Positions 37,491 to 51,515 of a DNA stretch of 64,000 bases are shown piece after piece. The notes below the pieces were generated by a model. The model saw only the letters and a list, made by a program, of their open reading frames with translations. It was not told the origin of the DNA and searched no databases. Position 1 is the stretch's first letter; every line of letters starts with the position of its first letter. The DNA comes from Puffinus mauretanicus (lineage: Eukaryota; Chordata; Aves; Procellariiformes; Procellariidae): assembly GCA_023333565.1 (NCBI GenBank), contig JAJKFH010000102.1, positions 3,410,001 through 3,474,000 on the forward strand. The letters run 5' to 3'. Both the position numbers and the translations under genes were made by a program.

Positions 37491-39259
37491 TCTCCTTCAG
37501 CTCTTGCTCTGGTCCCTGCTCTCTCTCACTTCCCATGCTCAGAAGGCAAGAGATGAATAGGAGGAACTGGAAGAAAGGGGAGAGAAGTGAAGTTGCCTTA
37601 TTAGAGAAGGCCCGCATGTCGTGGGAGAGCCGTGGACCCCTCTCCCAGGGAGTAGGGGAGGGAGCATGGTATCATGCCCGAAGGAGATGAAGAAATTTTT
37701 CCAACAAAGTGAAAAGCCAGTTCTGTGTGAATCCTTGGTCGGGGTAGGGACTGGTCTACGAGACCCAGCTGTTCTGTGAGAGCATCCTGGCTGCCAGCAG
37801 CAACCTGGCCATAAATCCTTACCCCTGCCTAAGGGGGAGGCTGCTGGTAAGGAGCTCAGTGAACCAATTTGCTTCATGTTGGGGTTAGTGCTTGATAGTT
37901 TTGGGGGCTGGCTGGTGTTTCACCATCCTACTAACTGCTGTTCTTGCCAGGAGCAAAAGACATTTTGTTTCACACGGTATGTCCTGGTCTGACAAACCCA
38001 TTCTGGAAAGGTGCAACATACTCTCTTGCTGCTAGGCTGAAGACTTAGTGTAACTCTAAATGATTAAAAATAGGGTTTTATCAGGCCCTGGTGAGTAAGC
38101 CTGAACGGGAGGGCGGTTAGCTTACTGTGAGCAAGGCCACTGGCATTACTGGTGGATTGCTGCCTGTATTTGTAACCTTCATGATGGCAAAAAGTACTTT
38201 TGCAAAGTGCCTTGCTGTGCTACTGTTTCACTAAGTCTGTAAAGATCAGAACAAATGGTAACTAGAAATGGCATGAAGTTTATCTTCTTCTCTCATTTGC
38301 CTCAGAAACCCAGTGACGTAAAGGGATGCGGAGCTCCCTATTTCATTTTGGTAGACAGCACTGGCTGTTTCTGCACGGTCAGAGTCTGAGCAGACTATCT
38401 ATCACTCTCTTCTCCTCAGCCTGACTAATAATTTTCTCATCTTATTTTAAGTCCGTGTATACTTTATCAGATGAGACTACAGCTCGCATCAAATGAAAAA
38501 CAAGCTGTTCCCTGGCTTTTTCTATGATATGCTTCATTTCTTTTACATGCATACCTTGGCTTTCTGGGTTTGGCTCCATGGAAACGTCAGATAACCTGGA
38601 AAAACTTTACATTGCAATTACAATCCAGCTGGAGTAGGATATATGGGAAAATCTTGAATGATCATATGCCCTGTGCAATTTCCAGCTTTCTTTGAGAAAG
38701 GAGCTTAGGTGAACACTAGAAGTTCGTATCAGCCCTATTGACTGATTTATGGCTCATCAATCAATCAATGCATGCCTGTAAGGTGCTTGTGTCACAGGGA
38801 AATGAAGAATTAGGCAACAAAATAGATTGAAAACTGACTCATGGATTTTTCATGATCCTCTTTTTTATAAGCCTGATGACATAAGCTTTGATAAATGTTA
38901 CATCTTTTTAATACAGTGCACAATATAATATTTATGGGAACCCATTCTTTTCAAATTGTGCTATTAGTTGATTTTGCATTGCAGCTCCTTGGCTACCTGG
39001 AATTTTAAAGACAGAAGATAAGGAATTGTTTTCTTTCTGACAGGCTCATTGCCAAGTACCTGAACAAGACACCTGGAGAAGTTCCCAGAAGAATGAATGG
39101 AGAAAGGCATGTGAGAACAGATATATCAGACAGTGACATAAACCACAATGGTTTTCAGGCTTGTGTCACCAATTACTAGCAACATAGTGTATAGTCTTCC
39201 AACTGCCTCTAGCATCTCATGGAAAGTGGTGGCAAATGTCCTGACGGCTGTTCTCATGC

Positions 39260-39276
39260 TTTTTTTTTTTTTTTTT
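39260..39276. repeat. Poly-T tract (17 T)
   Basis: A pure T run ahead of ACCCTCCCTCC. No retroelement body is recognisable next to it. Confidence 0.85.
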
Positions 39277-42200
39277 ACCCTCCCTCCTTTTCTCTGTGTT
39301 GTTAAGACATCTGCTCCTGTTACTTGCTTGCCACCTGGAATCTTGAACTTTTGTTTGTATCAGCAATTTTTTTTTTTAGAGCAAACAGCTTTGCCATTAC
39401 ACATGAAGAATTAAGAGACAGAGCAGCAGGAGCAGAGAGACAAAGGTATCATTTCCACAGTAGGGTTTGCAATACTAAAGAACGAGAAAAGTGAATGATA
39501 GAAAGGCTGTGATCAACAATTGAAGTAAAACATAAGTTAAATGTTATGGATCACATGCTTCTTTCCACGGTACAAAGAAGTATGTTGCAAAGTGGGGAAA
39601 TGATTAGCTGAAAAAGAAAGCTCAGTCTGAATAAAGGTTTTCTAACATGCTGTAGAGATGCTCATTTCTAGAGGCAAAAATATGACCCTAAGCGAGATGG
39701 GACTGGTAGCCATCTAATGGTATCTAACAGCATCACCTGCAGCATCACCTCTTTTCTTTTGTGGAGCAGGCTGTAAGAGCAGGTGTGGGAGGAGAGCAAC
39801 TTTTCATAAATCACTAGTGACCAAATCCTGTTTAAATCTGAAGCCTAACTGGTGATCTGCCTGACCTCGCATCACTGCTCATCCCATACAACCGCTGTCA
39901 GTAGGAAGATTAATTCGTCCCAGAACCTGGAAGTAATGATTTCCTATCAGAGCTATGACATGTTAGGACTGGCAAAGATAACCACTGCCAAGTGGTCCAG
40001 TCAGTATACTACAGTGTGGTGTGCTTGGTTCCCAGTACTAGTGACAGCATTAAATGAATTTAAACTAATTCATTGTTTTGATAAACAACTATCATCTCCT
40101 ATCTCTGGCTGCAACTACAGTTTTATGAGCACTCATTTGGTGCCTATAATAATGTAGGGGTTATTATTAGCCTCCTGCTTGGAATCTGGACACACAATCC
40201 TGGGAACTGTTCAGAGTAAACTTTAAAATTATGTGTGTGTGTGTGGCAGGGAGAAAGCATGATCTAAATTTAAATGGTAAACTTCTGCTTTCATTTTCAA
40301 TGCTTAAGGGCATTCAGCTAATAAACATCACATGTCTTCAAACAAAATAAAAAACACAGTAGTAGTTATTGGATGCTGAAAACCTCTGACTTATCTCAAG
40401 TCTGAAACTTGGAGGATTAACATAACTTAGTTTATGATGTTCATCACAGCTGCCAGGAGACCTGGCCCTGCCTCCCCAGCGTGCAATAGCTACAGGGAGT
40501 GTTCTTCTGGTCTCAGCTAGCTATACTTAGTTAAAAGTCTATATTAAGAGGAAGCTCTGCTACATTCATTCATGTTGAATAATGAGTTCTGTCCCAAAAA
40601 TCTGAGGTGCTATCTGTGTGAGATTCTCTTGTCCATAGAAATTACACAGATAGCAAAGATAACAAGTCATATATTCAGGACTCTTCCAGTCATTATCTCA
40701 TTCAGTGGTTTATTCAGTTCAAAGTGCCCTTAGTGATGGGATTTTCTTCATTCCTTTTACATGAGGCTACAAACACCAAGTTCCTGTTTGTTCTAGGGGG
40801 ACGTTAAAGTTTTACAAGTGTTTTGTGTCATTTTTCCCTGCTAGGATCCTCTGTTCCATCCTGAGGTTTGGTAGGTACATGCCACTGCAGTGGATAACAG
40901 TGTGTCAGGTGCTCAGAGATCCTTCAGGACTAAGGAAGTTTGCAATTATGATGATATTAACTTCTGTTATTTTCTCAGGCCAGTGTGATAAACCTCTCAT
41001 TGCTGAGTTTTTCTTTTAATGCTTTTTTTTTAAAGAATACTTCCTCTTTTTCACCCCATGATCTTTTTAGAGTGAGCAGAGAGAATATAAACAATTCCAC
41101 TTTCTCTGCCAGCATTTGAATAAAGCAATACACATTTATTTTTCCTGTTACTGCTCTGCAGAGTGCCGTATACTGACTGCAGCAATCTGCGTTTGCTTAG
41201 CCATTCACAATGACATCATATGAGCCGTGAGGAAACGCAGCCCTGGGAATCTACAATTTGACAAGTAAGAAAACCTCCAATTGCTCATAATGAAGGCTGA
41301 TGCAGTGGCTAGGGAGCCAGTCCGAGACGTGGTTTACATTCCTTGTTTCACCACGCCTTTTGTTTGGCTTTGCCCAGAATAATGGGTGATTACATTTTCA
41401 AAGCTATTAGTGTGCCTGGCAGGGCAGAGAGGTAGCCAGCGTGATGCCCAATAGCATTTAAGTGGTGTGGGTCTCTAAGGATGCCTTTGTCCAGCGTTCT
41501 CCCATCTCTCTCTCCCCACCAAGTCTCTTCTTGTCACTCCCTAGCCCGTAGCTCTCCAAGTCCACCCACCCAGTCATGCTGATTCACATGTCTGTGGGGA
41601 TGAGCTCTACGTGGAATTAATGGAATTGTCCTGATTCAAAAGATGCTCTTTCCCCAAGACTGTGTTTTTTTTTTTTTGGTTAACCCTGATCATTCCACTG
41701 ATCCTGAGAAAGGCACAGTGCCTCCGACAGCCAAAGTGGCCAAACTGAGAGCAGAAGGTGGTCTTGTGGGAAAGGTGGGGAATGCTTAAATTGGCTTTGC
41801 TGCTCAAGAAAACACACCCTACACTTGGTGATTTCACTTACACTAAGGCATTTCTAGAAACTTCTTTTGTGACTTCTTCTTTCAGCCCCCGAGCAGCTTT
41901 TGAAAAATTTGGTCTTTAGTTTCTCTGCACATTCCTCAGTTTCATCTGGAATCTGGATGTAATGGTACTGCTGCCGGGATAAATGGATCATCACTGCAGA
42001 TAGGCTGATGCTGACAAAGCAGAAGTGTTTCGGAAATATAAATAGTACTTTTTACTTGGATGCTGAAAGAATGCTTTCACAGATGTACCTTTAAGGAAAG
42101 CAATCATTTTATTTTATTGTTTGTTAGAAGCTGCATTTTCAATGAGCTGTGTACAGACAGCAAGAACATTCTATAACCGTCGGTTCCTTACTGCTTTTAA

Positions 42201-44633
42201 AAAAGGAGGCAAATTTAACTGGCATTTTTAACTTTCCTGATGCACCCTGACACAGCCTCCCCAGGAGATGAAGATGAGTCTTGCGGTCTCACAGATGACT
42301 CTGCTGCAGGGTGGGATGAACTCTTCAGCTCCAGCTGAGTTCAGCCAAAGCTGAGAGTTTTGCTCACCTTTCCTACAGGAGCAAGTGGTCTGATCCCCTC
42401 TTTATTGTTTTGGTTTCATATAGAAGAAAAGATATGGTCTTTAAGCTCCACTTACAGGTATTGTCCTGCCCTGGGGGCTTGCTGTTTAGATGGCAGAGCA
42501 CCTGGGAGGGCTGTGGCACCTCCTGCTCATCCACCTGGGGCAGATGTGATGGAGCCCCGGTGACATGGAGCCTCAGGGGGCCAATAAAAGCCGCAGTGAT
42601 CCTGCTCCTGGCCCCCAGAAGCATTACTCTGCCACGCTCCTGCTCCAGGCAGGCTTAGCTACTCCATCTGCTCTACCTGTTGTCCTGGAGGATGAGCAGT
42701 CAAGGCAGCAATTCCTGCTCTCCCCGCTGCTATCAAGATCAGAGCTGGAGGAGGAATTTTGTTATTCCTCCCCGTTCTCTGAATTCCTTCCCCTTCCATT
42801 CTTCAGGGTTTAGCCCCCCAAAAAAGCATGAGAAGTGGCAAGAAGAAATGAATAATTCACTACTCCAAAGGAATGAGCATGGCCTGGTTAGAAAAGGGGC
42901 ATACGTTATACTCTCATTTTAATTAGATAAAGTACAACATTTAAAGGTACGTCACTCATTGATACAGGAGATAAGACGGCCAGGACTTCAGAGAAGCAGT
43001 AGGCTTATACCAACCTATTGTCAGATAAGCCACTGTGACAGAAAGCATTGACTGGAAAAAAGAAAAACATTCCTAGAAATAAAGCTGACAATGAAAGGGC
43101 AGAAAACTCACATGCCACTGAAATTATTCCTAGAGGAACATGCATCAGGAGGCTATTTTCGATGGGGTTGTTAAACTGTTCAACAGCTGGGAAGCGCCCT
43201 GCCATTGCTCAATGTAGCTATATATTTCTGGGATGACTTTTGTACTGAATTCTTCTTTCCTCGAATGGAGCCTGAGGCACAACCCACTGAAGTCATCAAC
43301 AGCTTTGCCTTTCCTTCCGTAGGTTGAAGCTCATGCCCCCGGGGAATTGTTTAGGTGAGATAAAGAATGTTCTCAAATTGATACCAGCAGCAGCCCCACC
43401 CTTCCAAGAAAGAAGTTAAGACTGAAATCCCTCTGCCTGCAATAGCTGGAAACAAGGAGGCTTAGGCTAAATTCCTTAGGCAGAGTGGAGCGGTCTTCTA
43501 AAGAGAGAGCTTCTCATCTCTACAATGTCTTCTGGGTTCTTGTAAACATTTCACTAGTTCTTCAAGTGTTTCCTTTGCTATTCATGGCTCTGAAAAGCTT
43601 GCCTGCACCTGGAAAATCATCTTGCATGTAAATTAAAGTACAACTGCTGTGTCTCAACAGCTCTTATGTGGATAGGCTTACTCCTGGTCTTTCTCTTACG
43701 AAACTTGGTTAAACTAAACCAACTTCAAAAGTCATTAGGAAAAGGATTGTTAGGCCAAATTCTGACTGTTTGGGCAGGGAACTCCCCGAAAACCGGCTGG
43801 TTACTTTTTCTCCCTATTCTTTAATTGCTTGCCTGGGCCTTCCACAACTGTCTAGATGGTGCCGGCGGAGAGCACTGCAGCCTCTCACCAGTTACTGCTG
43901 GGGGGGTTAGGCACTTGCTGTGGAGTGTGTTGGCAGGGTTAGTCCCTTGGAAGTGTGTATTTGACAAGTGTCCAATTTTGGTCAAAGGCATCACTCCAAG
44001 TGCTTACCTGTCTTTTCATGCCATTCTCACTAAGCCAAAGGCCTCATCTATTTATTCCAGCAGATCTTTCTTCAAGCTACACTAATTACTAAAGAAAGCA
44101 TGTAGCCTAACAGAGGAGGAAAACAACATCCCACAAACGTCCATAAACACACAGCTAATGAAACATGGACAATAACTGCTAGGTAGGATTAGACTCAGCT
44201 GTTGCTTCATTACAGTCTTGCTCCACCAGACTTGAGCTAGCTTCCCGCTAGCCGCGACCAGAGTGCCTAACGAATGGCAGATGGACGCGCTGTAAACCAC
44301 AACAGGCCACTAATGAATCCAAAGAGGTATCGCACGGTTGTGTGCCAAAGGGGTCATGGTAAAAATGCTGGTTTAGTACAATCATAGGCGGGGGGGATAG
44401 GGTAGTTAAATTTATATAAGGGAAGTAGAGGAAGTATGCAGAGAAAAATGAGTATCATTACGACTATCATTGCCCTTGTCAGTAGAGATTTGACTGGAAC
44501 TTGATGAAGATGTTGCCATTTTAGGCTATTGCCCCTCCAATGCCCCCCTCCCATTTTCTGAAAGAAAACCTGAAATACTTCAAATTTAGGTAAAATTTCA
44601 TGGCAGGTTTCCTCATCCTTCTGCTTGATCACT

Positions 44634-44702
44634 CTACCTTTCTTTTCTCTCACTAGAAGGATCTCTTTCTTTTCCTACCTTTTTTTTCTCTCACTAGAAG
44701 GA
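44634..44702. repeat. 28-bp direct duplication with a 41-bp period
   Basis: Two copies of a pyrimidine-rich 28-mer ending in TCTCTCACTAGAAGGA (44634-44661 and 44675-44702) are identical at 27 of 28 positions and separated by 13 bases. Probably a recent slippage or break-repair duplication. Confidence 0.9.
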
Positions 44703-45275
44703 CCTTAAGACAAAAAAAATGTGATAACTTTTCTGCTAAGCATGGTTTGAACTAGTTCTTAGTAATAACATTCCCATATCCTGTCTTTCCGCTTGCTCAT
44801 CCAAATACCATCGGCCACATTTCCCACCAGTCTTTAGATTCCAGTATTTGTGCGAGTCTTGATTCTCAAATATAGGCAAGTAAGTTGTGATCCACCCACA
44901 CAGAGGACAAGTCTATGATTTAAGCCAAATTAAATTCACTTTAATTTCATTTGAAAAGATTATGTAGTAGATAAACTTTCTTACGCTTCTCTCTAATAGG
45001 ACTTGAATTGCAGCAAGTATGCATTTTTTCCTCCTTTGATCAGGAAAATAGCGAGTATCATAAAAAGGGCGTTAATGAGTAACTAGTCACTCCATAAGCT
45101 TGGTGCATGGCTGCACAGCTGATGGCCCATGGGTCTTTTCCACCTGGTAAAATGATTTTTCCACTGCTCTATAAGATCATAAAGTATATTTGTCTCCAAA
45201 AGCCCAATCTGAGCAAATTCCTATAATATCATTTGGTCTATGGTTGTCAAAATTTTGGATGACCCCAACTTAAAA

Positions 45276-45317
45276 GATTGGGAAATCTTTAAAAGGCATT
45301 TGAAAGATTTCCCAATC
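45276..45317. repeat. Perfect 15-bp inverted repeat (hairpin), 12-nt loop
   Basis: GATTGGGAAATCTTT (45276-45290) and AAAGATTTCCCAATC (45303-45317) are exact reverse complements around the loop AAAAGGCATTTG. Neither strand shows an evident open frame. It could be a folded relic of a palindromic repeat, a small non-autonomous transposon remnant or a hairpin RNA precursor. The stem is shorter than a typical animal pre-miRNA. Confidence 0.92.
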
Positions 45318-45334
45318 ACTTCAGTGAGGTTAGA

Positions 45335-45535
45335 TTTTTTTCAAAGGCCCAGATCCAACATCAGCCTCTGTTGAAAGTTCTCATTTACCATAAGCATAAA
45401 TATATTTAAGCTCTTAAGATGCAAATAGGGACCTAACCAGATTTTCCAGAAGCACCAAGTTTCCTGGCACTTATTTGCAGCTCTAGGGACATACTTATGT
45501 TAAAAATTTTGGCCCTCAGTCCCTGTTTATAACTT
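45335..45535. repeat. Candidate degenerate ancient repeat
   Basis: Contains AAAGGCCCAGATCCAACATC, GGGACCTAACCAGATTTTCC then AGAAGCACC, and TTAAAAATTTTGGCCCTCAG. This resembles the 'GGGACCTAA...ATTTTCAGAAGTGC...' and 'AAAATTTTGGCCC' wording of an old amniote repeat, also suspected at 28261-28370. Recognition only. Confidence 0.35.
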
Positions 45536-48500
45536 GTAATTTCTGTCATTTCCATTATTTCCAAGAAGAAGTACAACCCCTACTAGCTTTGCAAGTACTA
45601 ATGCACCTATGCCAGTTTAGACTTTCATTATAGATTATATCAGCAATATATCTAATTATTCCTATAGCTTCTATTTTAAAATAATTGGAAGTTTTGTGCA
45701 TTAATATGGACCTGGATGAACAATACTATGGTATATGGGACAGCACAGTAGAGATGAAAAACGACAGACATAAATCAGAAACAAGTACAAAAGTGTTCAG
45801 AGATTTTTGTTTCCTCAGCGGTAATCATGCTAACAATGTTTTTCTGCAAGTCAAAGAAGCATATTTTTCAGCTGCAAATTCTACCAGCAGTACTCAAATA
45901 GAGAAAGAGAAGTAAGAGGGGCAATTCATAGGCTTAACCGAGAAATCATTAGGAAGCTTCAAATGATTTTGGATTAGGTTCTTAAGCCTAAACAAATCAG
46001 TGCCCAAGCTCTTGCACCCATCTTAACAGACATGAAATGTATAGTTGCTCACTTGCACAATCAGCTAAACACAAGAAAACTTGGAGACTTAGGCTAGGAT
46101 CTAAGATGTGTCAGGGATCTATTTGCAACAGCTAGCTTTAGCCTCACAAGACTAATTTCTCCAAGATTTTTTCTAGTTGATAGATTAGGCTCCTGCATTG
46201 GATTACAATCTGGAGAAGCCTGTCTCTGTCCCATGGTAGAGAGTTGCAGGGAGCTAATGCCTACGTTTAAGAATATGCTCCCTGCTTTTTCCCATTACAT
46301 ACATTCAGCTTTCAATAATGTTAAGGATATTTGGGTTCCTTGAGTATGCAGGGTCATTTTGGCATACTGTAGGAAGGTTAGGGACAGCCCAAGTCTCTGT
46401 GAGTAAACGGAGAGCCTGCGGTTCTTCCACAGTGAACTGCTAAGAAAACTCGGCTGCTTCTCGACTAAGAGATGAGAGAAACAAGGGGTTAAAACAATCA
46501 GCACCAACTGACCAGGTTTGACTTATGTTTGTACTGCAGAGTGGGTAGGTTACCAGCCTAAATAAAAGCCGAATTCAGGCTTGACCCATTTGATCCAAGT
46601 AAAAAGTAATTTATCTTAAGTCTGAGGTTTTCTGTGTGTTAACAGATAAGGGCTGCATGGAACCAGAGGCAATTCATTGTGAGCAGGATGAAGGGAGAGA
46701 AAAAAGCAAGAAATGTCAGTAGATCCCCAGTGGAAAGGACAGCAAACACTGACACAGACAAATGCAGTCCACAATTCAAGCCAATTGACATACCAGAAAA
46801 AGCAAAAAAGCCCAACAAAGCCGCAAGATTCACCTTTCTGGAGAATTTCTATTTGCCATTTAAGTCCATAACTAAAGTAGATGGGACAGGCAGGGAGTGA
46901 CCATTTAGCACTGGCCAGAGGCTCTAGTGCCTGAGTCTTCACCTACACCAAAGAAACCCTGAGTGAGACTTGAGCAAATGACGACTCTGATGTTCAGGGG
47001 CACTCTTACATGCAGGGCTATTTCTGATATACAAATGAAAGGAGAGCAGGGAGTCACTCACACAGATAATGAAGGCAATCTCCTGGCCACACTGCCTTTC
47101 CTTCCACTCTAGCCATGCTTTATGCACTAGTTTTGATAAAGTGAGTTAGTATAGAGGTGTCCGGACCAGAGCATTGGCAGTGGAGGATCCCCATTTCTCT
47201 GGATACCTTCCCTTTCTTTTGCCAGCTGGATGACAGACTACTGCCAGCAAATCAACACCAAAATGGCTATGCCACATAATTAGATGAAGCCCAGGGATTC
47301 TAGCACGCTTCACACGGTATCTCTGCTTTGCGCTCAATCATAACAGCCTACTGAGCAGACCTGCTGCAGTTTAATTAGAGCGTCTGGATCCACCTCCTGT
47401 TCCTCTGTAATAACATTAGTCAGAAGTGAACTGTCTGGTTCCTGCCTCTCCTAGGCTAGCGTGAGCTGCTGATGTGGAGCTGGCCAGATCGGTTAATTGC
47501 ACCCCTGACTTTTAAAGGTCAAGTCTTACAGAATCTAATAACATTCAGAAGATTTCCAAAACAAGGTAGATTGGAAAGAAGAGCCTGGATTCCGCCCATG
47601 AGATGCTGCCTATTGAGCTGTGGGACAAACCAACCACTGCTGCAGCATCCCCCAGCAGAGCAGCTGGCTGGCCCAGCCAGCAAGACCACAGCCAGACGGT
47701 AAAGGGCACCTTTAAGGGCAGCTTCCCCTCGGGTTTTGAGCAGCTGGCATGGTGCAGGATTGCACTAGCTCCTGGGGGTGTGCCCTTCAGGAGAGAGGAC
47801 AGAGTAAGGGAAAAGTGTATCTGAAAGGAAGCTATAAAAACAAGTCACTACTCAGCTGATTTGCCCTTATGTAAGGGACTGCATCATATCGTAGAAATTC
47901 TTCATCTGCGGCTTATCCTAATAGGAAAGCTGAGTGGTTGCTCAAGCAATACCAGTTGAGGTAGAAAAACTCAGAAACCTGAAAACTGGCTTGAGAAGAA
48001 TAAGATGTTTCAGTAAAGGATGCATGTCCCCAGTTTCATGCACGATCTAACTGTCCCAGTGAGGAAGGGAGTGGATCTGCTGAGGGGGACACCTAACTAG
48101 GATCTACAGTTTGTGTGGTTTATTCATCAAAGCTAATAACCTCTGTGTTTGAACAGCAAATTCTCTTCTGTTTTAACCTCCTTCCTAGGAGAGAGCCCAG
48201 CAACTGCACTGTAAGCACCTCTCTCTTGGCAGAGGAGGGGAGGCGACTGAGAGCAATTGCTGCCCTTTTCCCCTCCCTGCCTTCCCTGGCAGGCTGGAAG
48301 CTCCCCTGGCAGGACGGAAGGGAGATCCTCAGCTGGCGCACTCCTCCTTTCCCCAAACAGATCCTTTTTGTCCTCCTGCAAACACCTGAATGAAAAGGCT
48401 CTAAGTCCTAAAAATCTCCAGTCCCACCCCCACCTGTTCCTAATTCAGCCTGCCTTGAGCCAGGTGGTCTTCACTGCAATAGCCACAGGAAGGGGGAAGT

Positions 48501-51454
48501 CTTGAGAGACATCAGAGGAGCTCTTGCTCTGCTGCTTCCAGAGGAAGAGGAGTCAATCTATTTAATTACAGCTGGGACTTCCACATCTCCTCTTCTTGGC
48601 AGACAGCCTCCTTTAAAATTTTCCATTTACCAATCCACAACTGCGTTTATACAAGATGAGCAGATTTTTATTTGTCTTTCTATGGTTGACAATTTTCCAA
48701 TGTTGTTTATCAAGTAAAAAGTTTGAACAATTACTTTTATTTCTTCCTTGCGTTTCTTTATCCTTTTCCACCCCTTCTTATTGTGCTTTTAAGGGCTTTT
48801 TCCTTTGAATTCTAGCCTGATTTTTGTATGTGCTTATTTTCAACTGACTTGCATGTGGATGATGTTCAACTGAACATGCAGTTTGGGTAAGGAGATGTTT
48901 ACAAACTGATATTAAAACACTCTGCTTGTTTGTACAAAACAGTAATTGAATAAACACTAGTTATTAGTTTACTTGCATATTTGCTGTACATTCTTTTACT
49001 TGGTTTCCTTGTTTGTTCTATAATTAATAGCATTTAGAATATTCTAAAAAAAAAAAATTCTTGGTGTGTCCTCTTTATAAAAATACATTTTTGCAAGAAT
49101 AAGACTTAGGGAGTAGCTTTAGGTTTTCACAGTATTGCCTTCCTGATTATTCATATCCTTTAATATTTCTGGTTACCTATTCACCCACTGAGCTCCCGTT
49201 CTTTTTTGTTGCTTATTCTCCTGTCTCCTCCACTATACCCATTTTGCCTAAAGCATGCCATAAAATTAATAAAAGAAAGCCTAGTATAGATGTATTTACG
49301 TTTCAGGTACTGAAACAGCTTTTATACTTAAGATTTTTGTTACATTCTTTCTACATTGATACGAACTTTCATTCACAAAACCCAAGCACATTGCTGTTCT
49401 TTACAATGATATAATGTTACAACTTGTGATTTGTTTGTAATTCAGTGCAGCTTCCAGATCACTTTTGGCATTACTTTTATTCAAATTTCTCACCTAGTGC
49501 GTGTATTACCTTCCTCCAGGTATTACCTTGACTTTATATGAGCTAAATTTTGGGTTCCTAAATCCTGTGTATGTATTTAATAGCCTTCAAAATATTTTGC
49601 CAGTCCTGCCAATTTATCGCTGATAAGCAATTGATGTTTCCTGTTTTCCAGTTAATGCTTCACAATTACACACTTGCATGTAGTTTCCATCCACGTGATG
49701 TTTTCAGCTATATAAGCAAGTTAATATAAATATTTGGTATTAGCTCTTACATAATTCTGTTTTCACCCACAGTTCTGCAAGATGACTTATTCACTAGAAG
49801 AACATATTTTACTGCTTTATGATAAACACAAGGTACACGGATATGGCATAACTTGCTGAGAAGCCACCCTGCAGTGTTGATGTAGAAAGAAACCGCCAGT
49901 TCTGGATTCCATCAGGTAACGCTACTATGTGACGTTTTCCTGTGTAGGCTGAAATTTTTCTGTAAAGTTAAGACTTTATTGCCTATATTTTTTTCATAAA
50001 ATATAAAGTATATTACATTCACTAAGTATTATTCTATGAGGCAAAACAGCGCTCAGATTTACTTTGAATACCATCTTGATTTCATACAAATTAATCTGTT
50101 TGTTTGTTTTTTACTTGAAGCTTCTCTGTAAACTGAAATTGCTCAGCGCTTCTTTTGAAGTTTGAAATAGTTCAGTTAACTTACTTTTTCCATTACTTTT
50201 TCACGTGCTTCTGTTCTTGTTGGTTTTGAATGAGACCAAGAGAAAAATACTGAACTTTCCTCACAGAAGGTTCTCTTAAGATTCTGATATTACTTGTTGA
50301 ACCAGAGATAGGTTGCAACAAAGCATCAATACGTTTCTGCACATGCAACCACAGTCCTGAGCTCTGCTGGCACCTACATGCCAGCACTAAATAACGTACA
50401 ACGTGCGGGCTCCTGAATAGCAGCTGCACTATGTAAACACAGTAATTTGACAAGCTTTCATAGCATTTGCAGAAGTTCAAAGCAAGCATTGACTAGATTA
50501 AATGTTCCTTCAATTTGCCATCGAATTACTCTCTTTTAGTATTAGCATTCACTTAAAGCAACAAACAATGCAAGGTGTACGACAGCAAGGGTACGTCAAA
50601 AATTCAGAGGGCAGGTAGGGGAAAAATAGTAGGTTCATAATTCTGTGCCTGCAATGATCTATCTAGAAGTTGCAAATATTTTTTTCTATATTTTTACCTT
50701 ACCTTAAAATTTACTTACATATATCTTTCTGATATACATTTAGCAAAATTGGAGTCACATGCACTGTTTGTGCATATGGATAACATAGAATAGGAAGCAC
50801 GTACAATTAAATGGTTACTAAGTCCCAGACTGACTCTTGGATCTTTAAGCTATAAGTTGCAAAAGACACCGCTCTAAGATGCCAGAGAAATTATGGATTT
50901 AATAAGATTGCGGTCCAGGTGGCTGGACTACACGGGAAAGCTGAAGATCTTGCTAGAGCTTTATGCAACAGAGCTGAAAGAGCTCAGACAACAAGAGGGT
51001 TCCCATGTTGGGAAGCCGGGTTCCCTGGTTCATTCCTCATTGCTGACAATCCTAGTCTCATGAGCATCTTAATAATGTGTAGGATCTGAAAAACTCAAGT
51101 ATAGAATCATACCAGACATTCAGAGGTAACTGGAGTAGTTTTCTTCCAAACTCTCTCTCAGTTACGAGTCCCGGAAGCACACTGACACAATTTGGGAGCG
51201 CTCTGGGTGCTGCTCCATGCTCCAGTTGTCTACAAAGAGGTGACAAGGAGGGAGTGACCATTCTGGCTGCTTCCTTCCTGGGTTGTGAAAGCCCTGAGGA
51301 GAGGAGGTCAGAGGTCTCACTGGCTCTAAGTAGAGGGAAAATGGTCAGTGAACTGTGACCTGCCTGAACTACAATAAGCATTAGGGCAAACCCTCTGTGC
51401 AGACCAGAACAGCGTGGCTGAAGCCAAGAGACAAGTTTGAGCTTCATTTGAGGT

Positions 51455-51515
51455 TCAGTGAAACCAACAGAATTACGCTGATTTACACCAGCTGAAGATT
51501 TGGTCCAGTAGCACT
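51455..51515. repeat. Possible degenerate amniote repeat fragment
   Basis: AGAATTACGCTGATTTACAC then CAGCTGAAGATTTGGTCCAG closely follows the recurrent sauropsid wording 'GGAGTTACACTGATTTACACCAGCTGAGGATCTGGCCCAG'. This is the clearest member of the suspected family in the window. Confidence 0.5.

Noticed and set aside
41180..41230. Minus-strand ATG GCT AAG as the RERG start codon exon
   Set aside because: The reading continues MAKQTQIAAV, not the RERG N-terminus with its GRAGVGKS P-loop.
51058..51447. 129-residue minus-strand frame, considered as a retroelement remnant
   Set aside because: No reverse transcriptase or endonuclease motif, and no CR1 3'-end wording.
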